Shown one piece after another: positions 24,931 through 33,835 of a DNA stretch of 64,000 bases. Positions within the stretch are counted from its first letter, which is position 1, and each line of letters opens with the position of its first letter. Position numbers and translations under genes: made by a program. The DNA is taken from NCBI RefSeq assembly GCF_963675905.1, contig NZ_OY780936.1:1621946-1685945 (forward strand). The letters are read 5' to 3'. The DNA comes from an uncultured Bacteroides sp. (GTDB lineage: Bacteria; Bacteroidota; Bacteroidia; Bacteroidales; Bacteroidaceae). The notes below the pieces were generated by a model, which did not search any database, was not told the origin of the DNA, and worked only from the letters and a program-made list of their open reading frames with translations.

Positions 24931-25494
24931 TTATTTAGCCAACTGGTTTTCAATTTCCTTCACCAAACCGGCAAATTCTTCTTCATTATACAAGCGAGTT
25001 AACTTCACAATTTTACCACTTCTGTCTATAAGAACATTTCGGGTAATTCCGGCTTTGCGATCTGCATACTTTGCAAAGATGTCAGCTCCGGGATCCAATC
25101 CCAGCGGATAAGTTATTTTTGTTTGAGCGGCAAAATCAAGAACTGTTTTCAAAGGTTCATCTCTATCAATACCTATCAGAACAAAACTTCCATTCGCTTT
25201 ATTTTTCTGCCAGATATCACTTTCTATAAAAGGCATCTCTTTGCGGCATACACCACACCAGCTGGCAGTAAACTGTAACATTACGACTTTGCCTCTTAAT
25301 TGAGACAATTTTACTTTCTTTCCATCGGTAAGAGTTAGTTCAAAATCGGGAGCAATATCGCCAACTTTAATAATGTAACCTCTATCGTCAGCGGTAACAT
25401 TAGTTTCTGCAGTTTTTTTTACTTGCTGAGCGCTAACCTGAGCGCCTAAAGCAATAAAAAACAAGCAGAACAGATACTTAAAGACTTTATTCAT
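24931..25494 (-). CDS. TlpA/ResA-like thioredoxin-fold protein
   Basis: A 187-residue exported protein with a signal peptide (residues 1-23, ending QVSAQ) and an AhpC/TSA-thioredoxin domain. The domain starts GDIAPDFELTLTDGKKVKLSQLRGKVV and carries the active-site motif WCGVC with C80 and C83, followed by RKEMPFIE. Later segments LIGIDRD and YPLGLDPGADIFAKYADR are the usual insert of TlpA-like proteins. It probably reduces disulfides in periplasmic proteins or cytochrome c precursors; the partner is unknown. Lack of a lipobox suggests a soluble periplasmic form. Confidence 0.9.
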   Translation of the reverse strand: MNKVFKYLFCLFFIALGAQVSAQQVKKTAETNVTADDRGYIIKVGDIAPDFELTLTDGKKVKLSQLRGKVVMLQFTASWCGVCRKEMPFIESDIWQKNKANGSFVLIGIDRDEPLKTVLDFAAQTKITYPLGLDPGADIFAKYADRKAGITRNVLIDRSGKIVKLTRLYNEEEFAGLVKEIENQLAK

Positions 25495-26003
25495 AAATAC
25501 GTGTTCAATAAATTACACATTAAAAACTAGTTGATATTAACATCAATAATCCAACTATAAAAAGTGGAATAATGATATATAAAATCTTATTTTCCATAAG
25601 CTCTCTTACATATTTCAATTTAATCTCTTTGATAAAAACGACTGCGAAGTTAGACAAAATACCAAATAGCATCAAGCACATTAACTAAAACACTTATAAT
25701 GTTCAGCTTTATTAAATATAAGTGCCCAATTTACACCATTTTATCTTTAATTTTTGTAAAGCCTCTACTGTCTATTTATCAATTAGAAACAAAACTTTTT
25801 CATTTAAGAAGCCATTAGCTTCAGGTTAACTTCATTACATTAGCAAATGTACATATTTTGCTTGAAAATAGAATGTATTCCTGCAATTTAAATTTATAAA
25901 ATATAATTATATAAAAATCCTGATTCCATTATCTTTTTTCATAGTTTTGTTGTTATTCATAAAGCACTTTTTCTATCACCTTACTAAATACAAGAGTATA
26001 CTT
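25495..26003. other. AT-rich intergenic region with a candidate promoter for the C10 peptidase
   Basis: About 500 bp without a gene. TAGTTTTG at 25942-25949 fits the -7 box and would start transcription near 25955, which supports the ATG at 26004 as the real start of the next gene. I see no repeat or structured RNA in the rest. Confidence 0.5.
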
Positions 26004-28532
26004 ATGAAAATATTAAAGAAAAAAACGGCATTGTTAATATCCATACTTTTTGTTTTTAGTGCAACTATTTTAGCAAAGCCAAGAACAAGTAATGAGGCAC
26101 TAACCATCGCCAATTCATTTAAACAAAAGACTCAGAGTACAATTAAAAGGATGTATTCAACCAGTTCATTATTAAAGTTGGCATACACATGTACAGATAA
26201 TATTGCTACTCGTTCGTCTGAGTCCAATACTTACTATTATGTTTTTAATGTTGGAGAGAATGGTGGCTTTATCATTGTTTCCGGTGATGATCGGGCAAAA
26301 GAGATTCTTGGATATTCAGATAATGGTAGCTTTGATATTAATACTATACCGTCCAATTGCGCTGCATGGCTTAGCTTCTATCAGAAAGAATTAAAAGCAT
26401 TAATGAAACAGCCGGAAACGAATGTTATCTCATCACAATCTTTAAACGCCCGGGGAACAACAAATTATGCATCAACAATAAGTCCGTTGCTGGGAGGACT
26501 AAAATGGGATCAGGGAACACCATATAATAATATGTGTCCGATAATTACTGATTCTACATCTGAAAGAGCTGTAACCGGATGTATCGCTACAGCAATGGTT
26601 CAGGTGATGAAATATCATAAATGGCCTGTACATGGAACAGGATCAAACAGTTATACTCCTAAAGATTTTTCTTCGCCATTAAGTGTAGATTTCTCACAAG
26701 CAACTTACGACTGGGATAATATGACGGACACATATAACAGTTTAAGTACTCAGATTCAAAAAGATGCAGTGGCTACAATTATGTATCATGCCGGGGTAGC
26801 ATCTTTTATGAATTATGGAAAATCGAGCGGTTCAAGTTACTATAAAATGGCCAGTGCCCTAAAAAGCAATTTCGGTTATGATATCAATATGCAATGTTAT
26901 CAAAGAGATTATTATTCAGAATCTGAATGGTTCAATCTAATTAAAACTGAATTAAATTCTCAACGCCCTGTATTATACAGAGGAGCTACAGAAGATGCCG
27001 GACACGAGTTTGTGTGCGATGGGTATGACAGCAACAATTTATTTCATATTAACTGGGGATGGAGCGGAAGTTACGATGGATACTTTGAATTATCAGCATT
27101 AACTCCTTCTTCAATGGGTATCTATGGATTTAATTATGGACAGGCCATTACCATTGGAGTGCAAAAGCCTACCGCAACATCTACAATACCACCTTTCCAG
27201 CTATATTTATACGCAAAGATAAAAAGCTCGGCAACCACTGTAAACCGTTCTGATTCTTTTGATATTTCAATGGAAATGTATAATATGGGACTTAATAAAT
27301 ACAGTGGTAATCTTGGACTGGCATTATACAACACCAACGGCCTTGCCGGAGTTATAATGAAAGATACCGTGGCAGATCTTAATACCAACTGGGGATGGAC
27401 TGACCTTGTTTTATCTTCTAATATTCCGTCTTCAATAGAAAATGGGAATTACAAACTTTACCCTGTATCAAAAGGTTCAGAAGAAGCAGAATGGCATACT
27501 ATAAGAGGCAAAATAGGAACACCCAATTATTTCAATGTTTCTGTAACTTCTTCTAATGTTACTATCTCCACTCCGGATGTTCTTCCAAAACTTGTACTCA
27601 ACTCAATTACAACTACCGGTAATCTTTATGAGAAAGAAACCGGCAGGTTTAATGTAAGTATTACAAATACCGGAGGTGAATACAATTCAACTTTGTTACT
27701 GATGCTTAAATCGGCAACCAATGATACTATTACTCAGAAGATCTGCACTATACCTGTTAATATACCTACAGGAGAAACTAAGAGTTTTTATCTAACCGGT
27801 GATATTACAAAATCTGCCGGACAATATTATTTGTACACCATGTACGATCCTGAAAATAATAGCACAAATACAGTAAATTACACTTCTTTTGAGAATTCTT
27901 TAAATGTTGAAATCCTGGCTGCACCTACAGAATTGCCAATAATGACACTTGATTCTAAAATTTCTTTAGCAGACACTACTATTGTTAGAAATAGTAATGT
28001 AGAACTAACGGCTCACATAAAAAATGCCGGAGGATATTTCAATAACTATTTGGGAGCATTTGTATTTCCCAGAGCTGGTGGAAATTCACTTATCAGCTAC
28101 GGATTTCAGGAAGTTATTCTAGACAAGAACGAAGAAGCAACATTTACCTTCTCTGGAAATTTCAACTTTGATCCCGGTCAATATCAAACACAAGTCAGAT
28201 ATTGGACTGGGGCTACATGGGCAAAATTAAATCCTAATAGCAATGGGGCGATTACATTCACCATTGTTGATGAAGCTACAGGAATTGAACAGACAGCTTT
28301 TGAAAAGCCACTTCTCTACCCCAACCCTGCTACCGACAAGCTTTATTTGCAATCGGACGAGATGGTTAAGTCAATACATATAACCAATCTTTCCGGAAAT
28401 CTGATTTTGTTGATACAACCTAATACAAGAGGCAACATTACCATTCCTGTATCTGAGCTTAGCGCTGGTACTTATATTCTGCAATTAACAACCGATTCAG
28501 GAATAAAGGTTAGTAAATTTATCAAGAAATAA
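26004..28532 (+). CDS. C10-family (streptopain-like) cysteine peptidase with T9SS-type tail
   Basis: An 842-residue secreted protease. The signal peptide ends FSATILAK. An inhibitory propeptide follows (about 25-130), then the peptidase domain. The catalytic Cys is C193 in AVTGCIATAMVQ and the His is H334 in GHEFVCDGYD, followed by LFHINWGWSGSYDGYF, the standard C10 pattern (SpeB, interpain, Bacteroides Bfp proteases). Beyond about 400 there are several Ig-like domains, and the last 75 residues (LLYPNPATDKLYLQ to GIKVSKFIKK) form a type A sorting domain for T9SS. It is expected to cleave host or dietary protein outside the cell. It has no adjacent Spi-type inhibitor gene. Confidence 0.92.
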   Translation: MKILKKKTALLISILFVFSATILAKPRTSNEALTIANSFKQKTQSTIKRMYSTSSLLKLAYTCTDNIATRSSESNTYYYVFNVGENGGFIIVSGDDRAKEILGYSDNGSFDINTIPSNCAAWLSFYQKELKALMKQPETNVISSQSLNARGTTNYASTISPLLGGLKWDQGTPYNNMCPIITDSTSERAVTGCIATAMVQVMKYHKWPVHGTGSNSYTPKDFSSPLSVDFSQATYDWDNMTDTYNSLSTQIQKDAVATIMYHAGVASFMNYGKSSGSSYYKMASALKSNFGYDINMQCYQRDYYSESEWFNLIKTELNSQRPVLYRGATEDAGHEFVCDGYDSNNLFHINWGWSGSYDGYFELSALTPSSMGIYGFNYGQAITIGVQKPTATSTIPPFQLYLYAKIKSSATTVNRSDSFDISMEMYNMGLNKYSGNLGLALYNTNGLAGVIMKDTVADLNTNWGWTDLVLSSNIPSSIENGNYKLYPVSKGSEEAEWHTIRGKIGTPNYFNVSVTSSNVTISTPDVLPKLVLNSITTTGNLYEKETGRFNVSITNTGGEYNSTLLLMLKSATNDTITQKICTIPVNIPTGETKSFYLTGDITKSAGQYYLYTMYDPENNSTNTVNYTSFENSLNVEILAAPTELPIMTLDSKISLADTTIVRNSNVELTAHIKNAGGYFNNYLGAFVFPRAGGNSLISYGFQEVILDKNEEATFTFSGNFNFDPGQYQTQVRYWTGATWAKLNPNSNGAITFTIVDEATGIEQTAFEKPLLYPNPATDKLYLQSDEMVKSIHITNLSGNLILLIQPNTRGNITIPVSELSAGTYILQLTTDSGIKVSKFIKK

Positions 28533-28536
28533 CAAA

Positions 28537-28623
28537 CAGAGGATATAGTTGCCTCAAAAAATTGCCCAGTTAGCCCTATACAGAGGATATAGTTACCTCA
28601 AATAAACTACCCCATTAGCCCTA
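28537..28623. repeat. Two-unit 44-bp direct repeat
   Basis: The word CAGAGGATATAGTT starts at 28537 and 28581 (44 bp apart), and TTAGCCCTA at 28570 and 28615 (45 bp apart). The intervening bases also match in part (GCCTCAAA and ACCTCAAA). It begins just after the stop codon of the C10 peptidase. Confidence 0.75.
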
Positions 28624-28627
28624 GAAA

Positions 28628-28678
28628 TTGAAGTGCACCCAAAAAGTTAGACTTAAAACTTTTTTGGGGGCACTTCAA
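28628..28678. terminator. Long inverted repeat between convergent genes, with insertion-sequence-end-like arms
   Basis: Arms at 28628-28648 and 28657-28678 are inverse copies with about one mismatch and one indel, separated by 8 bp. The left arm reads TTGAAGTGCACCCAAAAAGT, and the AGTGCACCCAAAAAGTTAGAC stretch resembles the ends of IS3/IS150-group elements. No transposase lies between the arms. As a hairpin with A/T runs it would also stop transcription from both sides. Confidence 0.65.
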
Positions 28679-28729
28679 ATTATAGAATAAAAAGCAGGGC
28701 TGTTTATTATTTAACCACGAACTGCTGAT

Positions 28730-29494
28730 CTAAGGATGAAAATACTGATGTTTTTTTAATGTAGCTTTTCCGTAATGAATAGAATGACGGGGGCAAATGT
28801 GGTAACAAGCCAGACATGAAGTGCAGTTATCTCCCCAAACAGGTTTACCTTCGACTTTCACATTATGCATTGGACAATGCTTTTCACACAATCCACAAGA
28901 AATACAATCATCCGTTACATGGAAAGGCTTAGCCGTAACCTGGTATTTGTTAAACAACGGGTTTATTATCCTGCTCTTTAAAAAAGCAAAGCTGCCCTTT
29001 TTACACTCAAAACAGTTTTCTGTACGATTGGCCAGAATCTCGTTTATCCGTTTTATTTCTACAACCGAATTATCTAGTTTTTTCTGTTCCAATTCTTTTG
29101 GATCGGTATCAAACCCCGGTAAAGAGACATAATTATTGGGCATAATTATCGAAAAGCCCGCTTTCCAGCTCCACTCCTTCTTACAGACAATCTCATTCAT
29201 AATCTTCTGTGTGAGTCCGGCTTCATCGCCACAAGAACAGATAAAAAAGATATATTGGTTGTTATAGTTACTAAAGCTTATCATTTTAATAAACTCCAGA
29301 ACTATGGCCGGTGGTGCCCATGAATAAACAGGAAAAACAAAACCTACCATTTCGGAATCTTCTAAAGAATATTGAAATGAATTAGTTAGATCAATCATCT
29401 CCTCTGCAATGGAAATCAGCTTTTCATTCTGATAAGTAGCCACTTTACTGGCTATCCATTTTGAATTTCCAGTTCCCGAAAAATAGAATATCAT
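28730..29494 (-). CDS. EFR1-family flavodoxin-ferredoxin protein
   Basis: A 254-residue protein joining a flavodoxin-like domain (residues 1-150; MIFYFSGTGNSKWIASKVA is the FMN phosphate loop) to a C-terminal two-cluster ferredoxin domain. The clusters are ligated by CISCGLCEKHC (from residue 197) and CTSCLACYHIC (from residue 224). The arrangement is that of the EFR1 family, common in anaerobic Bacteroidota and Firmicutes, which moves electrons between flavin and 4Fe-4S centres; specific partners are not known. No signal peptide. A good promoter lies immediately upstream. Confidence 0.9.
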   Translation of the reverse strand: MIFYFSGTGNSKWIASKVATYQNEKLISIAEEMIDLTNSFQYSLEDSEMVGFVFPVYSWAPPAIVLEFIKMISFSNYNNQYIFFICSCGDEAGLTQKIMNEIVCKKEWSWKAGFSIIMPNNYVSLPGFDTDPKELEQKKLDNSVVEIKRINEILANRTENCFECKKGSFAFLKSRIINPLFNKYQVTAKPFHVTDDCISCGLCEKHCPMHNVKVEGKPVWGDNCTSCLACYHICPRHSIHYGKATLKKHQYFHP

Positions 29495-29526
29495 AAATTA
29501 TATTGTTTACTTAAATTATATAGACA

Positions 29527-29558
29527 CAAAAGTATAATATAATTTCCCAGATGCCAAA
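29527..29558 (-). promoter_or_regulatory. Promoter of the EFR1 gene
   Basis: On the minus strand, TTTG (29555-29558) is followed by 20 bp and TACTTTTG (29527-29534). The start codon is at 29492-29494, giving a leader of about 25 nt. Confidence 0.7.
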
Positions 29559-29912
29559 TAAACCATTGAAGTTATTGATATACAGTCCACCGGAAACCAT
29601 AAGCATGGCTGCCATAAGCTAAACAGCCATTTTATGAGAATAACGTGTATAGCATACAGTAGGCTATTTAGTTTATTCACAAACATTATTAAAGAACATC
29701 AAAACCAAGCATTTCTTATAAACAGAAAAAAACATTAAACTGATAGTATAACAGAGATATAATAAACAGAATTGTAATATGCCGATTGTTTAAATTATAA
29801 TTCATAGATTTATTTAATGTTTTCAAATACAAAATATTTTCTCAATTTTCTTTTAATTTTCAAATAAAGAACATACATTTACAAAACAATAACCTTATCA
29901 ATTGCAAAAACT
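29559..29912. other. AT-rich intergenic region without identified feature
   Basis: No open frame, hairpin or repeat that I can support between the EFR1 promoter and the small membrane protein gene. Confidence 0.5.
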
Positions 29913-30248
29913 ATGAACTCACCGCAAAAGGAAGCTGCTAAAATTATTAAATTGGCTTATAAAAATGGAGGAAGTATCAACTTATCTGTGCTAAAGTTTA
30001 CACATAATAAAGATAAGATTGCTTCTGAAGTAACTCACATTTTATCTGCGTATGGCTACATGACCTCAAATGCTGTGGATAGCAATTTTGGCTGGGAGAT
30101 ATACAAACTTAGTGAAAAAGGAATGGAACTTGCTAAAAAAGGTGTATTCAATGAAAATCCTGAAAATATTCTTTCTACAAGATACATCGCTTTATTTGCA
30201 TTAGCGGCATTCATTATTACCTTTATCATTATTTCAGCTATTAGCTAA
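29913..30248 (+). CDS. Small tail-anchored protein with winged-helix-like N-terminus, unknown function
   Basis: A 111-residue protein. Residues 1-80 look like a small helical or winged-helix domain (SPQKEAAKIIKLAYKNGG, then GWEIYKLSEKGMELAKKG, a pattern like the wing and recognition helix of MarR-type folds). Residues 89-110 form a single C-terminal hydrophobic helix (FALAAFIITFIIISAIS), so the protein is tail-anchored in the inner membrane. I do not recognise a family and no partner gene is nearby. Low complexity is absent and the frame is clean, so I consider it real. Confidence 0.6.
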   Translation: MNSPQKEAAKIIKLAYKNGGSINLSVLKFTHNKDKIASEVTHILSAYGYMTSNAVDSNFGWEIYKLSEKGMELAKKGVFNENPENILSTRYIALFALAAFIITFIIISAIS

Positions 30249-30303
30249 CAGAACTTCAATAAGGTACAACTATTCTCATAGAAATATATTCTAAGAAATC
30301 AAT

Positions 30304-30340
30304 AAAGGGGTTATTTGTGAATACCACAAAAATCCCTTTA
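30304..30340. terminator. Terminator between convergent genes
   Basis: An imperfect hairpin: AAAGGGGTTATTTGTG (from 30304) pairs with CACAAAAATCCCTTT (to about 30340). It lies between the small membrane protein gene and the outer-membrane operon, whose 3' ends face each other. Confidence 0.6.
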
Positions 30341-30394
30341 GGAAGTATTTTGCCTATAACGACTCTTCACATATAGAAAAACGCAGCAATAATT

Positions 30395-30955
30395 TTAGAA
30401 CAACAAATAAGAGATAGATACTCCTAATTTTAAAGGAGCAAATATTGTTTTGTCTGTATTAGGAGAAAGTGGCTTTACATCGCCATTTACATACTCAAAA
30501 CAACGATATTTCAACAAACCAGCTCCAACAGAAGTCTCTATATTCCATCTGCGACTAATAACCCAATCATAACCATAAGTAAAACCTGCTGCAACGGCAT
30601 CACCATCATAACAAGTATTGCCCAGCTTAAGATTATAATTGGCTGCAAATGTGGTAAGCCCCACATAATGACGTGCCATAGGGCGACTGAACCAATAACG
30701 TAATTCGGGGGCAACTTGCAAAAATTTCAACTTATTATCATCAATCTTTGTGGAGAAATTGGCTGTTGCACCCAAATCCAAAGTAAAGTGTCTGGAAAGA
30801 CGGAACTCAGCTTCTACATTCGGAGATAACGTTGCCCAATAAAGTGTATTGGTTTTCAGGGCTATTCTTTGTGCCATAGCTATAGTTCCACACGAAAGTA
30901 AAGATAAAACAAAAAGTATTTTACCAAGATTTTTATTTACTATTGATACTAACAT
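30395..30955 (-). CDS. DUF3575 family outer-membrane beta-barrel protein
   Basis: A 186-residue protein with a signal peptide (about 1-28, ending TIAMAQ) and a small beta-barrel. The start RIALKTNTLYWATLSPNVEAEFRLSRHFTLDLG is the DUF3575 signature. The segment LQVAPELRYWFSRP and the terminal LKLGVSISYLLF show alternating hydrophobic strands with a terminal aromatic residue, as in outer-membrane barrels of about eight strands. Function unknown. It is the last gene of a three-gene operon, 8 bp after the multi-barrel gene. Confidence 0.82.
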   Translation of the reverse strand: MLVSIVNKNLGKILFVLSLLSCGTIAMAQRIALKTNTLYWATLSPNVEAEFRLSRHFTLDLGATANFSTKIDDNKLKFLQVAPELRYWFSRPMARHYVGLTTFAANYNLKLGNTCYDGDAVAAGFTYGYDWVISRRWNIETSVGAGLLKYRCFEYVNGDVKPLSPNTDKTIFAPLKLGVSISYLLF

Positions 30956-30963
30956 ATTCGTTT

Positions 30964-33792
30964 CTATAAATTGTAATTAATACCCACCTTAAATTCTCCG
31001 GTTGCCCTTCCACGTCGGTTATAGCTCTTATCTATAGACTTGTTATAGAGATCAATAGCAGGTTCCAAAGTAAGGTCAATCTTCCTGGATAATCCGATTT
31101 TAGCCTGAACTCCCAATTTCAATCCCAACGGAATAGTTAAATCAAATCCTTTTTTGGAAGCTAAATTAATACTAGTACCAACGACTCCCAGGAACTCCAG
31201 CTTTCTATCCTTGTCGTATCCTGCAGCAAGAGTTGTTAAGTTAGCCATATAATCGGCATTGAAAGCAGTCACTTCCACATCCGAGCTTGTTGCATTGTTC
31301 AATTTCTTTCTATTCAATCCTAAACGGAAGTAAGAAACCGGTGATATCCTCTTGCCTATAGCTAATGTGTACATTCCCGACAAATCTTTTGCATTAAGAT
31401 CTCCATTGTTAAACGATCCGCCATATCCTCCTATGCCCAGACTAGCAGTGACAAAATACCTGGAATGATCATCTTTAGCAAAATCTTGTGCATGAGCTAT
31501 TTTCTCTGAAGACAATTTATAGTTCAAACCAATCTGAACGTTCATCACATCTTTTGCACCATTATTTCTAAATCTGCTACGCAAGGTTGCTTTAGGTTCA
31601 ATAAATAAATCAATAGTGGGAGATGCTTTGAAAACCACTTGTCCTCCGGCACTGATACCGGGAACAAAAGCCAATGACCGGAGTTCGTAATCAACGCCAG
31701 CATTTAGTCCGGCAAATGCATTTAAGTTCAACCTTCTATCAGGATCGTAACCAAATGCCATAGTTGATAAACTCAACATGTAATCAGCCTCAGCACCACC
31801 ATACAGATACTTCAATGCATTTTCTTGCCGGTATTCTCCATTCACGCCCAATCTCCATCCTGCAACAGGGTTAATCCATTTGCCAAATGCCATCTGTCCC
31901 GAAAAGCCAAAAGCATTGGCACGTTTTATGTGAGTAGCCATGAAATTGGTTCCTGCAGAAAAAGCAAAATAAGAGTTGTTTCTATTACCATTCTTGAATA
32001 AATGCTTTTGTTTCGCACTACAATCTTTTAATCGTAAATTTACACCTCCCATAAGTGCCAGTACCCCGTCCATCTTTGCAAAATGAATGCTCCTTTCAGC
32101 AAAGTTGTCTGAGTATAAACGCAACTGAGGTTCAATAAACAAACCAAACGATGGAGTAACATTCCACAATCCTTGCAAAGAGACTTCACCTCCCAGGTGT
32201 GTTTTATGATTAAGCGAAGAAGAACGGAAAGCCAGATTTGCACCGGCAGCACCTATCAACTCAAATTTCCGGCTTCGATCGTATCCATTCATCAAAGAGG
32301 TTATATTAAAGAGATAATCGGCACCAATAGTAGCAATTTTAGCTTCTGGTTGTTTATCACTTTTCCATAGCTTTCCCAAGTCGGCAGACAATCTCAATCC
32401 TGAAATTCCGGAAAACCACTTTCCTACATATAAAGCAGCTCTGGGATCCACATTATTTTTATAAAATGCAGCTTGCTTCATCGGTGAATTAAATCCGTAA
32501 GCAATACCTATAAAAGTATTATCCGTCAAACTGCTACTTATCATTTTTTCCTTTTTAGAACTAAATTTTTGTGGATTAGAATTTAATTCAAATCCTCCAT
32601 TAATCATAAAATTAGCACGACTATGATATTTGCCGTTTAAACCAGTTGCATAGTATTGACCAGGATAGTAATTTATACGCGGTTCCAAAAAGAAACAGAA
32701 CTCATCAGAAAGTTTGAAAGATGCTTTTAAACCAGCACCCACCCCAAATAAGTTTTCATCTTTTGCATTTCTAAGATAATCGTAATTAAATCCGGTTACA
32801 GCAGTAAGATTAAAGAATCTGCTGGCATCATATCCATAAAACACATTACTTAGATTCAGTAGATAATCTGCCTGCAAGCCAAGTGCCTTTACCTTATTTT
32901 TTGTTACCGGATATTTAAATACAGCAGCTTTACCTGTCAGCCTTGCACCAGAATACGGGGAAAACCATTTCCCCAAACCAGCAAAGAAATTACCTCCTGC
33001 ATATCTGTCAAGATCAGAACATCCCGGTGCAATTAGTCCTCCAATGCCTAAACCAGAAAACAGAAATACATTATCCCTGAATGATGATGAATGGAATTTG
33101 TTTGTGTAGCGTCTGTTCCTGGGAGTAGTTCTAAACTCGAGACCAGCCACTAAAGAACCAGCAATGTTATAATCGCGCCAGCTATCAGTAAAATCAAGAT
33201 TATCTGAATAAATACCAATACGAGGTTCTATAAAGAATACACTTCCATAATTCAACGCATAACGTGCCTGCAGTCCGGCTCGGAAACCAGATGATCCATT
33301 ATATCCCTTTTCGAATTGAGGGAACAAATATTCACCACCGGCAATGCCCAGCAATTCGAACTTTCTGCCAGCATTAAAACCTTTTGCCAAAGCAGATAAG
33401 TTCATTAAATAATCCAGACTTACGCCCACCCCCTTTACCCTAACAAGCTCGCCTAGAGGATATGCATTGTAATATTTACCAAACAGACTAAGACGAGCTC
33501 CATGAATAGGTGTAAACCATTGACCTAAAGATACTCCAAATTCTGCACCAGGATACTTCATCCCATTTGTAATGCCCGGAACCAAAGCAAACGATGAACC
33601 ACCATAAATCTGAAAAAATGAATGACTAATAGAATCATTCCCTTCAAAACTCTTAAATTTTGGAACTTTCTGTAGCCTATATTTCTGGTAATCTATATAC
33701 GATTCCTTGTTCTGTGCACCAATAGTTGTCAGAACAAATAGTAGAATTATTGCAGAAAGTATTTTTTTGTGCATGTATTGTGTTGATATCAT
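30964..33792 (-). CDS. Very large outer-membrane protein made of five tandem barrel-sized units
   Basis: A 942-residue exported protein; the signal peptide is HKKILSAIILLFVLTTIGAQ, so the Met at residue 7 (33774) may be the true start. The mature protein is five copies of a unit of about 180 residues. Each unit repeats G(K/Q)W or GKR (residues 90, 274, 457, 637, 813), DYL or DYM (127, 309, 492, 670, 847) and EP (189, 370, 554, 732, 910), with steps of 176-184. Between these, alternating polar and hydrophobic strands suggest a small barrel of about eight strands per unit. No known enzyme domain. It lies 43 bp after the OmpA-domain gene in the same operon. Confidence 0.7.
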   Translation of the reverse strand: MISTQYMHKKILSAIILLFVLTTIGAQNKESYIDYQKYRLQKVPKFKSFEGNDSISHSFFQIYGGSSFALVPGITNGMKYPGAEFGVSLGQWFTPIHGARLSLFGKYYNAYPLGELVRVKGVGVSLDYLMNLSALAKGFNAGRKFELLGIAGGEYLFPQFEKGYNGSSGFRAGLQARYALNYGSVFFIEPRIGIYSDNLDFTDSWRDYNIAGSLVAGLEFRTTPRNRRYTNKFHSSSFRDNVFLFSGLGIGGLIAPGCSDLDRYAGGNFFAGLGKWFSPYSGARLTGKAAVFKYPVTKNKVKALGLQADYLLNLSNVFYGYDASRFFNLTAVTGFNYDYLRNAKDENLFGVGAGLKASFKLSDEFCFFLEPRINYYPGQYYATGLNGKYHSRANFMINGGFELNSNPQKFSSKKEKMISSSLTDNTFIGIAYGFNSPMKQAAFYKNNVDPRAALYVGKWFSGISGLRLSADLGKLWKSDKQPEAKIATIGADYLFNITSLMNGYDRSRKFELIGAAGANLAFRSSSLNHKTHLGGEVSLQGLWNVTPSFGLFIEPQLRLYSDNFAERSIHFAKMDGVLALMGGVNLRLKDCSAKQKHLFKNGNRNNSYFAFSAGTNFMATHIKRANAFGFSGQMAFGKWINPVAGWRLGVNGEYRQENALKYLYGGAEADYMLSLSTMAFGYDPDRRLNLNAFAGLNAGVDYELRSLAFVPGISAGGQVVFKASPTIDLFIEPKATLRSRFRNNGAKDVMNVQIGLNYKLSSEKIAHAQDFAKDDHSRYFVTASLGIGGYGGSFNNGDLNAKDLSGMYTLAIGKRISPVSYFRLGLNRKKLNNATSSDVEVTAFNADYMANLTTLAAGYDKDRKLEFLGVVGTSINLASKKGFDLTIPLGLKLGVQAKIGLSRKIDLTLEPAIDLYNKSIDKSYNRRGRATGEFKVGINYNL

Positions 33793-33835
33793 GTAATAGT
33801 TAGTTTTATCATGGCAATTTTATAATTCCTATTTA

